Assembly (NCBI GenBank): GCA_027669525.1 | Contig: JAQEDJ010000019.1 | Span: forward strand, 1 to 40,538 | Direction of reading: 5' to 3' | Length of the DNA stretch: 40,538 nucleotides | DNA from: Coriobacteriaceae bacterium AM48-5 | GTDB taxonomy: Bacteria > Actinomycetota > Coriobacteriia > Coriobacteriales > Coriobacteriaceae | Part shown: positions 8,087 through 18,824 of the stretch, piece by piece | How the letters are laid out: every line of letters starts with the position of its first letter | How positions within the stretch are numbered: position 1 is the stretch's first letter | Notes under the pieces: generated by a model | The model's input: the letters and a program-made list of their open reading frames with translations, nothing else | The model's database searches: none | Told to the model about the DNA's origin: nothing | Position numbers and translations under genes: made by a program

Positions 8087-9979
8087 TCACGAACAAATAC
8101 CAGACTCCCCCGCCGCGCCCTCACGCGCGGCATATTCGTTGAGGTACTTCACCGGAATCGGCCACCTGGAGGGAGCCCCATGGCGCGAAAGCCCCACGTT
8201 GACGAGCTTGACCAGCAACTCGGACAGATCGTCGCCTTCGAGCACCTCAATCGAGCGCACATGAATCGCCGTCGCCAGGTCCTCCTTGGTGCCGTTGTTG
8301 ACGCCCACAAAGTAGCAGGTCATCCCTGCACGTTCGAACGTTCCAATGCCGTAATAGGGCGAGTTGTAGCTTTCGAAAAACTCCTTCTTGCGACCTGCCT
8401 TACCCGCAAGCTGGTAATCGCGCACCAGGGTCGTAAAGCTGTTAGAGAAGGTCGTCAAGCCCGTATCGCGCACGCGTGCGAGCATGGACCGTCCACACGC
8501 CTGCACGTCATAGATATAGGCGTCTTTGTCGAGCTTGCCGTCGGCCGTCAACAACTCAAGCTCCATCTCGTCCACGGGACCGTCCTCGATGGGATGCGAG
8601 GTGTAGCCCATGGCTCCGTCAGCACCTATCGTTAGCGTTGCAAGGCGCGCATCCAGCTCAATCTTGTCCTCCTCCTTACGCGGGACATTGACCACGCCGC
8701 AGACCGTCACCGACTCAATGCCAAAAGAACCAAGGTCAAACGCCCTTACCTGGCCATCGGCAACATCCTGCTTTACCAGCAGCTCTTTGAGCATGGCTCC
8801 CAGGACCCCCTCCTGGCGCCCCGCACCTTTGCATTCGATGTCGCTTTAACCAGCGGCTCGCACACATCCGGCGTCACATGCTGTTCCACCACGCCGGCGT
8901 GCAAGGCGTAGCCATCGTCCTCGGCGACCTCGTTGGGCACCATGACGATATTCCATGCCAGCGGATCAGCAGCCCTGCCGCCATACGATGCGCACACACC
9001 CCACGAGGAATCGTTGAGCCGATCGACCAACTGGCGTGCTACCCTATCAACCCCGTCGCTCGCAAACGACACCACAACCCGCTGCCCCACCGAACGCGCC
9101 GCAACCACGCGGGCATATCGGTCGCTTTTTAGAACCTCGTAGAAGCTCTTGCGCGGATACTCCCTGAGCGATACCTGGGCAAAATCACTGTACCGGCGCT
9201 CAAGAATCTGCAGCTCTCGGTACAGGATGCCCTTCTTGGTATAGGCGACTTTTCCCGCCTGGGCAGAAAACGTAAGGTCGCGACGTTTGGACGGCTTATC
9301 GCCCTTGGCGCGGCGCAGGATGTACTCGTCACTTTGTCCGTGAGCCAGCACCACCGTAGCCACAGGTGACAGCCTGTAACCAACCTGGCTGTTGATCTTT
9401 TTGAGCTCCAACTCATCGCCTGCCGCACGACCGATAAGCACCCGGCGCTTGGTAAACGTTCGAATCTTAAGTTCAAGGTGCAATCTTCGTTGATAACGGT
9501 CTCGACCGTCTCAATCTTGGCAGGGCCCGTTCCAGCTTCCTCAATGGCGTCGCGGCGAGCACCCTTGGCGCTTACAACATACAAGTGCCCCGTATCATTG
9601 GGAATCTCGTCCTCGATCCCCTCAAATTGCGAGCACGAGTTGAACAGCAGACGCAATGCGATGTAATCATCCAGCTCGTTCCAATGAGTTTTAATCGGAA
9701 CCATTTGCTCATGGTCGAGCGAAGCGCTCAGGTCACCCGTCTGCGCGCCCGCCTTGACCATCAGAAAGACGCGGTTGTCCTCGAGCTGCGTAAGCGCGAC
9801 GACCTTACCTGTCTGGCACACATCGGCCATAAAGTTTGCCACGGCATGCTTGTCCGCATCGCCGACGTTGCACCAAAAGACCGAGTAGCGCTTCTCGCAG
9901 CCGCGGCATCGAGCTGCAATACGAGCTCGGACACAGCGATGTCTCCCAGACCACACGGCTGGTTATGCTTCGATTGCAC
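8087..9979 (-). CDS. Unknown ~630-residue protein, last gene of the helicase operon (frameshifted)
   Basis: Four consecutive reading-frame pieces join into one protein of about 631 residues by restoring one base near 9897, 9471 and 8815. The start is GTG 9979, with GGAGGCG seven bases upstream, overlapping the end of the helicase-nuclease gene by 17 bases. No membrane segment or Walker motif is seen. The last third contains dense, well-formed blocks (NSPYYGIGTFERAG, CYFVGVNNG, HVRSIEVLEGDDLSE, SRWPIPVKYLNEYAA). The C-terminal Arg/Glu block and the WPIP-type end, beside a helicase-REase, vaguely recall the pPIWI-RE proteins encoded with DinG-type helicases. This is only a hypothesis; no family was recognised with confidence. 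Confidence 0.6.
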
Positions 9980-12900
9980 GGCCGATCGCCTCCATCATCT
10001 CCAGGTTGATTGCTCCATCAGTTGCCATATAGGGGAAGGAGAACACCATCCCCTCGTCATCGATTGGCTTTTGGCGGAGCTCCAGCGCCGCCTCGTCAGC
10101 CAAAACATTGACGATCAGCAGCCGCTTCGCCCCGACTTTTTGAGCCTTTGCCTTAAAGCGCTCTGCGTCCGTAGTCTCGCCGCCGGAGCGCCTGTAGGCC
10201 TCGTAGGCGCCGATGCGATAGTGCTTAAAATCGATCCACACGCCGGTCTTGTTGCCAGCGGCATCGAGCACCTCAAAATCGCCGCCCGTCTCGGCATGGG
10301 CTGCATCGCCACGAGTAAGCGAATAGCGACCGTCGTAATACGCCTCGAAGATGGCCCTGCCGGCAGACTCTCCCAGTTCTCCCAGGTATACCGCCTGAAA
10401 CATATAGGGTGTCATATGTGCCGTCGCCGCCGGCTGCAGCGTCGCGGGCACCCCGTCGCGTGACCAGCGCTCGCGCACCTCGCGAATCGAAAGCAGCTCG
10501 GGTACGCGCGCCGCCGCTTGGCTTATCTGACGAACCGTCGCGCCCTTTAATCCCTTGTCGTAGCGGCAACATTCCTCCAGGCGAGCGGCAATCTGCTCAA
10601 CAGGCTCGCCATCGTAGCTGGGAAATTCAAAATGCGGCACCTTACACGCTCCGCCCTGCGCATACGCATAGCCACTCGCGGCAAACGGCATGTGCAGTGC
10701 GGTGCTTTTGCGTGCAGGATAGCTCGCAAGCTCCTCCCACGGCAGGCAAAAATGATGCAGATAAAAATTGCGCTCGTCATCGAAAGCGGCCAGATCTTCC
10801 TCGCGCGCATCGAGCGAGGCAACCTTCCACGCCAGCTTTTCGTGCTTCTCTTTCGCCAGGTTGTTCCTAAAGGCAGCAAGGTTCTGCTGCTTACTGGCAG
10901 CGTGCTGCTTCTTGTCCGCCATGTGATTGTTGACGGCCGCACAGGCGCCAACCACCTGCTCCAGCTCGTAGCCCATCGGCAAATCGTGCAAGAACGAAAA
11001 ATCGCAATCGGCGGCGATTTCGCGATCGAGCATTACCTGCACATGGAGCATCTTTACGCTCGTACGCATCAAGCGGCCCACCGCCTGCGCCACGATGCGA
11101 GCGCCTTCGACCTGGTACGAGAGGGTGTCGCGCACCGGCAGTTTTCCGCCGGCGCCCGCCAGTACCGTGCGCACACGATGGCGCTTCTGGATAAACGGAA
11201 TCTCACCGCGCGTCACGAGCTCCTCCTGTTCGACCACGCCAAGCAGCGCCTGCTGGTCAAACTTCTTTGAGCTCATATCGACTCCCCAAGCCAAGCGGCT
11301 CGTGGGCGACTCCACGTACAGAAAATCGAGGTCCATCTTGGGATGTCGCCCATCGTTGCCAAAACCACAATCGACCTGGCGCACCGTGTTGCGCAGGCTC
11401 TCCGGCACCTCGTATTTAAGGTTCTTGGAAAAGCCACCAGCGGCAAGGTTGATAAACATCAGGGTCGGCTCTCCGTCCTTCAGACGTTCCTGAGCGCCGC
11501 GCCAACCTTCCTCCCATCCCGCAGCGTTAAAGCACGGCACCATATCCTTTGCCTCCTCGAGCGACTTCTCGTACGAAGCCTCGGGATGCTTAACGTTCCT
11601 AATCACCAGTTCGGCAACGATTTCGCGGGCAAGATCCAGCGCCAAACTATTAAAGTCGCCATGGTTTCCCATGTGTCGTGTCGTAAAGATGGCTCCCGCC
11701 TGCTGCTCACTGCGCGCCACGCCACGCGCCCAGGCGCTCACGGCAACGAGCGTCTTGCTCAGACGCTTTAGTTCAAACTCGATGCTTTCGGCATCGCTCG
11801 TGGTCACCCTGTCGGCAATCTTTCGGCGCAGGCACGCCGCAAGCCCTTCGCTCACGCCAATCTGGTCAAAGAATCCCATCACATGCTCGTACACCTCGTC
11901 GGGCGACACGATACCGCCGCCATAGGCGCCGCCGGCCACGGCCGCCATGCCGGCAAGCTTCTTGGACTCGTCAACCCAAACGACGTCGACGGCGTACATC
12001 GTTGCCGCCTGCTTGTTGAACAGCCTGGTCTGCCGCACGATCTCCTGGTTGAGCTCGCCAATCCAGGCATCTTTACGAACCACGCCATGCACTTCGTCCA
12101 GGTAATCCAGGTCAAAGTTCTTAATAGTCGGTGCATTCCAGGTGGCGCTCATGCACACACAGGGAGCCTTGGCGGCAATGGATGCCAGATACGCCTCGGG
12201 CATGCGCTCAATGCCGTGATTAGTCAGGTACGTGGTAAACATATGGTCGATGGTGGTTTCCATCACCAGGTAGTCAACACCACGCGCATACATCGAGTCG
12301 TCAACGGCATCGATTTCATCGTTCTTGCGGTCCTTAAAGAACAGCGCCAGCATCAACGAATTCCAGAAGTATTTCTCGTTGGTCTGGTCGTTCCTAATGC
12401 CCAGGCATCGATGATATTCTTGCGCGAAAGATCGTCCTTGTACGAAATGCTGCCGTAGTACAGCTTGTCCATAAGCGTGGCACAGCGGGCAAGATGGCCC
12501 ACCACCATCCTGACAAGGCCGCGCGCACGGCGCACCGCCTTATTGACGGTCTGCTGCTCGTCCGTCCCACAAGACGTAATCATGTTGCGGTTGCGGCGAG
12601 TATCGAGCTCATAGCGCAAGGGATTCGACAGGCCATCGCCCACCGAAATATCGTCGCTGCCAAACAGATGACGACCGGCAAGCTGCTCGTCTTTCGCCTT
12701 GTCAGACAGGGCAAAAGGCTGCTGCAGCTCCATATCCTGAATACACGCAGCGATCATCTTTTGAATACGCTTGGCACCCTTGGCGATCTCTTCGGCAGCC
12801 GTCTCCACACTTGCGCGCGAAACCTTGCCCGTTGCCGCGTTTGACCCCTCGTGCTCGCCCGAGGTCGAGGCATGCGTATAGACCGCCATCCACTGGTCCC

Positions 12901-13894
12901 GATTTCCCAGCAGCAGAGGGTCAACCACGCCGCCATTAAAATGACGGTCAAGAATACGCAGCATCTCGTCGGGCTGAAATTTCATATGTCCCGCCGCCAG
13001 CATCGACAGCATATCGGCCTTCGCATGGTCGATCTCGTCAAAGATAAACAGGCATTCGTCGGCAACCGCTGCGTTAAAGAACACAACGCCCGCTTCTGTC
13101 ACCGTATCGATTCTATTGACGAGCTTTTGCGGCGTGCATGCAATTACATGCGGCGCGCGCTTATCGTTAAGCAATGCCGAGGGCCAAATCCGGGGAATCT
13201 CCTCAATGCCACGCGTGATGCTCTGGCGTCCACGGCTCACCGCTCGACGCAAGCTCGCGTCTGCCAACGCCAGCTTATCCCACAGCCCTGGAGTCAGGCG
13301 GTCGACAACGCTTCCCAGACGCTCCTTCTTGTCCAAAAGGCCCAAAAGGTCATCGGCGACCTCCATCACACCGCGCCACGCGTGCGCAATATCGCGAAGA
13401 ACGGCCTCGTCCTTTGCTCCAAAGGGGCATGGAATATCGCGCGGCCTTACGCTGCCCTTGTCAAACGTGGCGTCAATCCAGTTTTTGATGTTCTCGCCCG
13501 CTCGCGGAAGATCGAACACCATGCGCTCCGCATCATCGTCACTCATGCCCTGCTCAACCAACAATTCGCGCACGTTTGCAACATAGTTGTCGCGGTTGTC
13601 CTTACCCGGAACCACAAACACCAGAGTACGGCGACCGGGACATTTATTAAAACAGCCCGACTCATCCCAGCCGCCGGCAATCAGGTCTGCCGTGACCTGC
13701 TCGGCCGTGTAGTTTTTACCCGAGCCCGTTGTGGCGCCCAAAAAGTACAGGCCGTTGTTGTCCTGATCCTTGGGGACAAACAGCGCACGCTCAAAAAACT
13801 CGCGCATCGCCTTTTGGCGCGCAAGATAGGGAGAAAGCTCCTTGTCGCCCGCAGACGACGGATTCGATTGACAGTTCAGCTCCCACGTAGCCAT
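9963..13894 (-). CDS. SF2 helicase fused to C-terminal PD-(D/E)XK-like nuclease (frameshifted)
   Basis: About 1310 residues when joined by restoring one C in the run at 12404-12405, giving IIDALGIRNDQTNEKYFWNS. Helicase features: Walker A GATTGSGKN (53-61; the residue after Lys is Asn instead of Thr/Ser), motif Ib-like TPQKLV, DEID (286-289), MSAT, and motif VI QAVGRLMR (about 936-943). The Q-x-x-G-R-x-x-R ending and DEx[DH] box indicate an SF2 helicase, possibly DinG/Rad3-like, although no iron-sulfur cysteine cluster is evident. Near residue 1215 the pattern GDFEVLD...VWIDFKHY resembles a restriction-endonuclease fold active site. The ATG at 13894 has GGAGG eight bases upstream. It is the fourth gene of an operon with an AAA+ ATPase and an unknown protein. 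Confidence 0.75.
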
Positions 13895-14023
13895 GGTCAA
13901 ACCTCCGATTTAGTTGTTGCATGTGTTGAATACCATCCCGTGCGGACAAAAACTCACGCAGGGCGGCTGAGCGATGGCATCTATGCCGCTTGAGAAAAGA
14001 AAGGAAAGAGAAGCAGTCGGCGA

Positions 14024-15792
14024 CTACTCGCACGAAGCGAGCAGCTTCTCAAGATCGCATTCCAACGCCTCGCGCTCCTCAGCGTCGATCACCGCGAGGG
14101 CGACACGCATCAGGGACACATCGGCGGCAAGCTCCTTTACCTGGTCGGGACGCTTGCTAAAGTGGTCGTAAATCCGCAGGGCCTCCCCGGCCGCCAGGTA
14201 CTGCCACTTTTCCAACGAGGCTTTTCGGACCTGCTCATGGCATCGACCCACTCGCCAAGACCCTGAAAACCGTTGCCCGTAGTCGTGCCGTTCATAACCA
14301 CATCGAGCGGGCTCAGCAAGCAATCGGGCGATTTTTTGTACACCAATTTGGTGAGCGTAAGCACCTGAGCAAGGTTGCGATACTGTTCCTTGTCGGCATA
14401 GAGCACGTCGTTGTAGCAGGCGCACGCCTTAAGCAGCTCGTGGGCGGCAATGCGCTCCGGCCCATCAAACGGAACGCCGCGCAACAACACCCCAGCAAGA
14501 TCGAATGCCTTGCCGCCCTGCACGATCTTGTCGAGCGCCGAACCGTCCACCAAATCCGCCAGCCAAGCAAACTCAGGCTGATACGGCTTATGCTCGTCCT
14601 CGTCCTCATGCTCCATCCAGTCGCTTACCAACGCCAGGGCTTCAATCTCTCTCCCGTTCAGAAAGGGCGAATTCTCCCCCATCTCTTCCTGCAAAAAGCC
14701 CCGCGGCTCATGAGAGCGCTCGTACGCAACCGCAAGTTCCCCGTCGCTCACGACCAAGGTCGCACGGGAAATATAGGTATCTTCCCGCATGTCCCTCCAG
14801 GCGTACATCATAAGGGGACGCAGTTGACGGAGCATGCCGCGCGCGCCGGCACCTTCCTTAACCGCGCGCTTCGCCGCAAGGCGAGCAGCATCTGCCATCA
14901 GCTCCATCTTGGCGCCATTTCCCATCATGTTGTTGTACTTGGGCAGGTACTGTTCATACGCAATCTGGACCAGATCGTCCACGCTCAAGGCGTTAAAGTT
15001 AATCACCGAGCCAATGCGCCCGCACAGCTCGGACATAATACCCCAAGTCTCAACATCCTCGATGGTCGCACTGTCTCGCAGCTCGTTTGCCGATTTTGCG
15101 GCGGTGCACACGGCGGCATACGAGGATCCGAAGCCGACCGTGGTGCCAGACTTGTCACTCAGGCGCTTGCGCACCAGAGCATCCAAGCCCATAAAGGCGC
15201 CGCCCAAAATGCAAACAACCTGATCGAGGTTGAGCGTCTTAATGGCCGCACTCTTGGAGGTATCGCATTCAAACGGCATCTCCCCGCCTTCCAAGAGCTT
15301 AAGGAACGACTGCGATGGACTAAAGCTTGATGCAACTTCGCCCCCATCGGGCTCGGCACGAACTGCCTTGTCAAACTCGTCAAAGAGCACCAAACAGATA
15401 TCGCCGGGATTGGCAGCCTGATAGTCCGCGACCTGCGACAGGCAGTTGCTCATGCTGGCACCGCGCCAGCCCTCGCCCGTCATGGTGGAGACATCGAACA
15501 CAAACAGCTTGAGCCCCGCGGCATCCGCCACGGCCTTGATGGTGTGGGTCTTTCCCGTGCCAGTGGAGCCCATCACCAAAATGGCAGCGGGCGAAAGAAC
15601 GTCGCGCGGGTCGGCGCCGCGTGCCAACATCACGCAGCGGTTGACCTCAAAGCTCAGCGCCGTCACAAAGGCCTCCAAGCTTCCTTCGTGGCCAATAACA
15701 CTCTGACGCGTCTGCTCCACCAGACGCGTAGGCGCAATTCGATTGAGCAAGTCCTGGTAGCGATCGATGTTTCGATACTGCTTCTGAGTCAT
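14024..15792 (-). CDS. ClpX-like AAA+ ATPase (frameshifted near its C terminus)
   Basis: About 589 residues. The N-terminal IGHEGSLEAFVTALSFEVNR segment resembles the box before Walker A in ClpX/HslU. Walker A is GSTGTGKT (75-82) and Walker B is LVLFDEFD (134-141); a downstream sensor/arginine-finger region (DALVRKRLSD) is also present. No ClpX zinc finger and no IGF loop are obvious, so it is a ClpX-like ATPase rather than a housekeeping ClpX. The frame changes at 14236/14237; restoring one base gives GEWVDAMEQVRKASLEKWQY and a C-terminal tail ending LEKLLASCE. The start at 15792 is preferred because GGAAGG precedes it by five bases; ATG 15810 is an alternative. It lies between a small membrane protein and the helicase-nuclease gene. 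Confidence 0.8.
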
Positions 15793-15852
15793 GGGCGCCT
15801 TCCTTTCCATATTGGTTTTCTTTCCTTCGATGTGGGCCGAGCCCTTAAACCA

Positions 15853-16058
15853 CTACAGTGCCAGCGATGTCGCCGACTCCAGATAGATCACGTTGCCCGG
15901 CTGGGTAAAGACCGGAATGTGGTAGAGCAGCTGCAAAATGCCCTGCTTGAGCAGCGGAAACAGTGTGGGATGCAACACTTCGTACATCAGGCACCAGCCA
16001 TAAGAGCGGTAAGTATGGCAAGCAGCAGAAGCTTTTGAGCGTTAGAGAATACCGACAT
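15853..16058 (-). CDS. Small hydrophobic protein, one frameshifted gene or two coupled ORFs
   Basis: From ATG 16058 (AAAGGA upstream) a 23-residue hydrophobic peptide is read, MSVFSNAQKLLLLAILTALM then AGA. Its TGA overlaps the ATG at 15987 (TGATG), which opens a 44-residue ORF beginning MYEVLHPTLFPLLKQ and ending at 15853. Either these are two translationally coupled small proteins, or, as elsewhere in this sequence, one base is missing and they form one protein of about 69 residues with an N-terminal membrane helix. No family was recognised. It lies between the membrane-protein gene and the ClpX-like gene, so it probably belongs to that operon. Confidence 0.45.
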
Positions 16059-16102
16059 GGTCGTTCCTTTCTTCATGCGAGATATTTGGATTGCGTTGTG
16101 GG

Positions 16103-16840
16103 TTAGCGACTCATAGCGATGGCAATGCCAATAACCGTGATAACCACGGGGATCGCAAGCGATGCAAACAGAATCCCGGCAAAAAGGCCCACCACCAGCG
16201 CGCACACGATGATGACCAGCGTGGTGGGTACAAGCGCAAGCAGAGGAGTAACCACGCAGGCGGATGCAAAGCGAAGCCCGTGGAACTTGTGCTCATCGGG
16301 AAATAGAGCGTTAAGGACCCCTTCGACAATTCGCCACTCGACAATCGTTCCGATGGTTAAGACAACCGCCCAAAGCAGGTAATCATTTGCACGGGAATCC
16401 GAAGCCATCTTTCCGGTGACGCCAGCCCAACAATCAAATGCCGCGGTATAGCCCAGCAAACAGACGATCGCGCAGACGACGGATGCAAATGCGCCCGCGC
16501 TCTCGATTGCACCGAGCAGCTCGCACATGTCGGATTCGCGCCCTCCCGTTAACAGCACGATCCATTTGTGGGCAAGCGCCGCAACAAACGCCGCGCCCAG
16601 CACAACCCAGTACACCCTAAACGCCACCAGGCGCCATGAATGGAGCGGGATCACCGTGTTGCTCTCACTAATCTCGAACATAAACCCGCCGAGCCACGTC
16701 GTCAGCAAGCACATCATGTCGATGGCGACCACGTAGAGTACAACCGCAAAGACGGTTTGCAGAATCATGCCGAAAATATTCATCGCCGTTGGCTTCTTGG
16801 GGGCGTCCGGCTCGATTCTGTACATGTCGTATCCGTTCAT
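16103..16840 (-). CDS. Polytopic membrane protein, first gene of the helicase operon
   Basis: A 245-residue protein with hydrophobic segments at about residues 22-45, 68-90, 112-135, 152-170 and two close together from 190 to the end. That gives five or six transmembrane helices, with a short cytoplasmic N terminus (MNGYDMYRIEPDAPKKP). GAAAGGAC precedes the ATG. No transport or enzyme motif was recognised. It is the promoter-proximal gene of the minus-strand operon that continues with the small protein, the AAA+ ATPase and the helicase-nuclease, so it may provide a membrane part for that system. Confidence 0.7.
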   Translation of the reverse strand: MNGYDMYRIEPDAPKKPTAMNIFGMILQTVFAVVLYVVAIDMMCLLTTWLGGFMFEISESNTVIPLHSWRLVAFRVYWVVLGAAFVAALAHKWIVLLTGGRESDMCELLGAIESAGAFASVVCAIVCLLGYTAAFDCWAGVTGKMASDSRANDYLLWAVVLTIGTIVEWRIVEGVLNALFPDEHKFHGLRFASACVVTPLLALVPTTLVIIVCALVVGLFAGILFASLAIPVVITVIGIAIAMSR

Positions 16841-16863
16841 TAGCTGTCCTTTCGTTGCTGAAA

Positions 16864-16902
16864 CAACTAGTTGGTTTATCCACTGTAGCTTGATACAACT
16901 AG
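16864..16902. promoter_or_regulatory. Divergent control region with palindrome CAACTAGTTG
   Basis: A perfect 10-bp palindrome, CAACTAGTTG, lies at 16864-16873, and a half site CAACTAG at 16896-16902. The 12-mer GCTTGATACAAC (16888-16899) recurs on the opposite strand at 34242-34253, in the other divergent promoter region. These fit a shared regulator site between the membrane-protein operon and the plus-strand gene at 17110. The rest of 16841-17109 shows no gene. Confidence 0.45.
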
Positions 16903-17109
16903 GAGATATGCAAATCTCTTAGTGTTAGTATCTAGCGAAATATTACCCAATGCGTACGGCCTCATACGCACCATTCGATTTTTTTCTTTTTCATTTGAGT
17001 GCCCCGTCTGAAAAACGCCGCAACTGCTCTTCTTGTAGACTGAAGGCAATTGAGCCGCGACGGGCCAGTCAGCGAACCGCGCAATATAGGGAATATGCAG
17101 GAGGTGCGC

Positions 17110-18753
17110 ATGCTCAAAACTAAAGCAGAATTTGCAACTCTTCGCTTAAACGAAGATCTCAAGCCATATATGAGCCGATATCTATCGGATCTTGTGTCTC
17201 ATATGGTCGAGAAATATCAGCCTTCGTCGAGAACGAAAAGGCTCATTGAACTGTGCTGTCGCGATTTTGAGTTTTCGAGCGAGCACGTCGATGGCCCCTC
17301 GTGGTCTGTTTTGGGGATTGACCTCAAGCGACCTTCGGCCGCCTCGTTTGAGTTTGAGGACCGCGTTTACAACGAAGCAACCGACGAATGGGATTATGTG
17401 CCCGCTTGCGTTTGCAAAAACCGAGTCAAAGTCCCGACGTCGACGTTTACTGCCATCGAGGAGAATATCTTTTTATACGACTACGAGCAGGACGCAGCCT
17501 CTCACACGTACGAATCAGCACTCATTTACTGCAGGCCCCCCGAGCTACGACCGCTATCCCAATTCCCGGCATCTATCGATGCGGCAAATGCGCGAGTCCT
17601 GGATTTCCTCAGAACGCGCTCGAAGCAGCTGCAACGCAGCGCAGGCATCCCCGATCTGCTTTCGGTCACTGAGTGGTACTACATCTTTCTTGCGGCATCC
17701 ATTGCCTGCTCTCAGTCCCATGCCACGGCCGTCATTCAGATTTCGGACCGTCTGTTCAATCTGGCGCGAGCCGTAGATGGACGTCGCCTTCTTTGTGACC
17801 TCGGCCTGCTAAAGAGCATTGTGCTTCTTCCCAACACCATTGCCAAAAAGGCCGAGGGTCGCGCGCTGCTCTTTATTGGCGACGGCGAGCCCAATGATCC
17901 GTATTTCCTTTTTGACGGCAGGAGCTTTGACGACAAGCAAATGACCGATGAGATTCTGCACCAGCTCCTCGATTCCGTCGACCGAGCCTACGGCGATCAA
18001 AAGAATCCAGTCTATTGGCATCGGCTCGAGGATCAGGGCAACGGCATCTATCCCCTATTACCCAATACAAAGAGCGGATCGTTCGACGAGAGAATGTTCA
18101 TCCCCCTTGGGTCGCTAGCGCCAATCTACCGCGGCACCGCCCGCAGCGTTGTAACCAAACTGCCCGAATCAGATCCGACAGACAGTTACCAACAGCACGA
18201 CTGCTACTACCTGTCGCTAAAGCATCTTCATGATGGCGCAATCATTGCCGCAGAAGATGTACTTGAGCGTGTCCCCGATACAGATATCTACGATGTAAGC
18301 CGTGTAGACTACGAAGATTTTCGGAAGGCCAAACCGATCGACGCCCGCGAGGCGAGCCTTCTCATATCACGCGTCGGGCCTCCATTCAAGCTTGCCCTCA
18401 TCACGCCAGGCCACTTTTCTGTCGGTTCTGAGCGCCCCGTGGAGCGCGGTCTTTTGTTTGAGAGCATTGTCCCCTGCGACGCCATGTTCTGCGCTACCTT
18501 TGAGGACGAGCTGCTTGCCCAGTTTGTCCTGGCATACCTGTCGTCCGATGAGGGGCAGAAGAAACTGGCGGACACCTCGCACGGAGACGCGCTTGTGCAA
18601 CTTGCCCCAATGGACCTGCGAAGCATGACCGTGCCTGTTCCCGGGCGAGCGGAGCAGGAGCGCTACGCGCTAGAGTACGAAGCAAAGCAGCGCGCCTACG
18701 AGGACGCCCTTAAGCAGGCGGAACATTACGCTGCGAGCAAGGGAACGATGTAG
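17110..18753 (+). CDS. Catalytically dead HsdM-like plus HsdS-like fusion protein
   Basis: A 547-residue protein. ATG 17110 is chosen because AGGAGG precedes it by five bases. The middle (SVTEWYYIFLAASIACSQ... DGRRLLCDLGLLKSIVLLPN... ALLFIGDG) matches the C-terminal part of the HsdM N6-adenine methylase fold, but neither the SAM motif nor the catalytic NPPY/F motif is present, so it should not methylate DNA. The C-terminal part resembles one HsdS target-recognition domain: IPLGSLAPIYRG, a YYLSLKHLHDGAI block, LISRVGPPF, VLAYLSSDEGQKKL, then MTVPVPGRAEQERYALEYEA leading into a helical tail. It may bind a specific DNA site for the divergent operon. A protein of the same architecture lies at 34373-35812, next to the second operon. 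Confidence 0.7.
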   Translation: MLKTKAEFATLRLNEDLKPYMSRYLSDLVSHMVEKYQPSSRTKRLIELCCRDFEFSSEHVDGPSWSVLGIDLKRPSAASFEFEDRVYNEATDEWDYVPACVCKNRVKVPTSTFTAIEENIFLYDYEQDAASHTYESALIYCRPPELRPLSQFPASIDAANARVLDFLRTRSKQLQRSAGIPDLLSVTEWYYIFLAASIACSQSHATAVIQISDRLFNLARAVDGRRLLCDLGLLKSIVLLPNTIAKKAEGRALLFIGDGEPNDPYFLFDGRSFDDKQMTDEILHQLLDSVDRAYGDQKNPVYWHRLEDQGNGIYPLLPNTKSGSFDERMFIPLGSLAPIYRGTARSVVTKLPESDPTDSYQQHDCYYLSLKHLHDGAIIAAEDVLERVPDTDIYDVSRVDYEDFRKAKPIDAREASLLISRVGPPFKLALITPGHFSVGSERPVERGLLFESIVPCDAMFCATFEDELLAQFVLAYLSSDEGQKKLADTSHGDALVQLAPMDLRSMTVPVPGRAEQERYALEYEAKQRAYEDALKQAEHYAASKGTM

Positions 18754-18762
18754 CGACCGAGA

Positions 18763-18799
18763 TTGGCAGACTGTCCGGACTTTTCCGACGGCCTGTCAA
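18763..18799. terminator. Imperfect hairpin between convergent genes
   Basis: TTGGCAGACTGTCCGGA (18763-18779) pairs imperfectly with TCCGACGGCCTGTCAA (18784-18799) around a four-base loop. It sits between the convergent ends of two genes. There is no long T run, so a terminator role is tentative. Confidence 0.4.
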
Positions 18800-18824
18800 T
18801 CAGGCGCGCCATTCAGCGCGGCGG

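Noticed and set aside
12851..13993. A 380-codon plus-strand frame opposite the helicase
   Set aside because: It is antisense to a gene with conserved helicase motifs and has no recognisable protein features.
17110..18753. An active type I or II DNA methyltransferase
   Set aside because: No SAM-binding glycine motif and no NPPY/F or DPPY motif could be found in any part of the protein.
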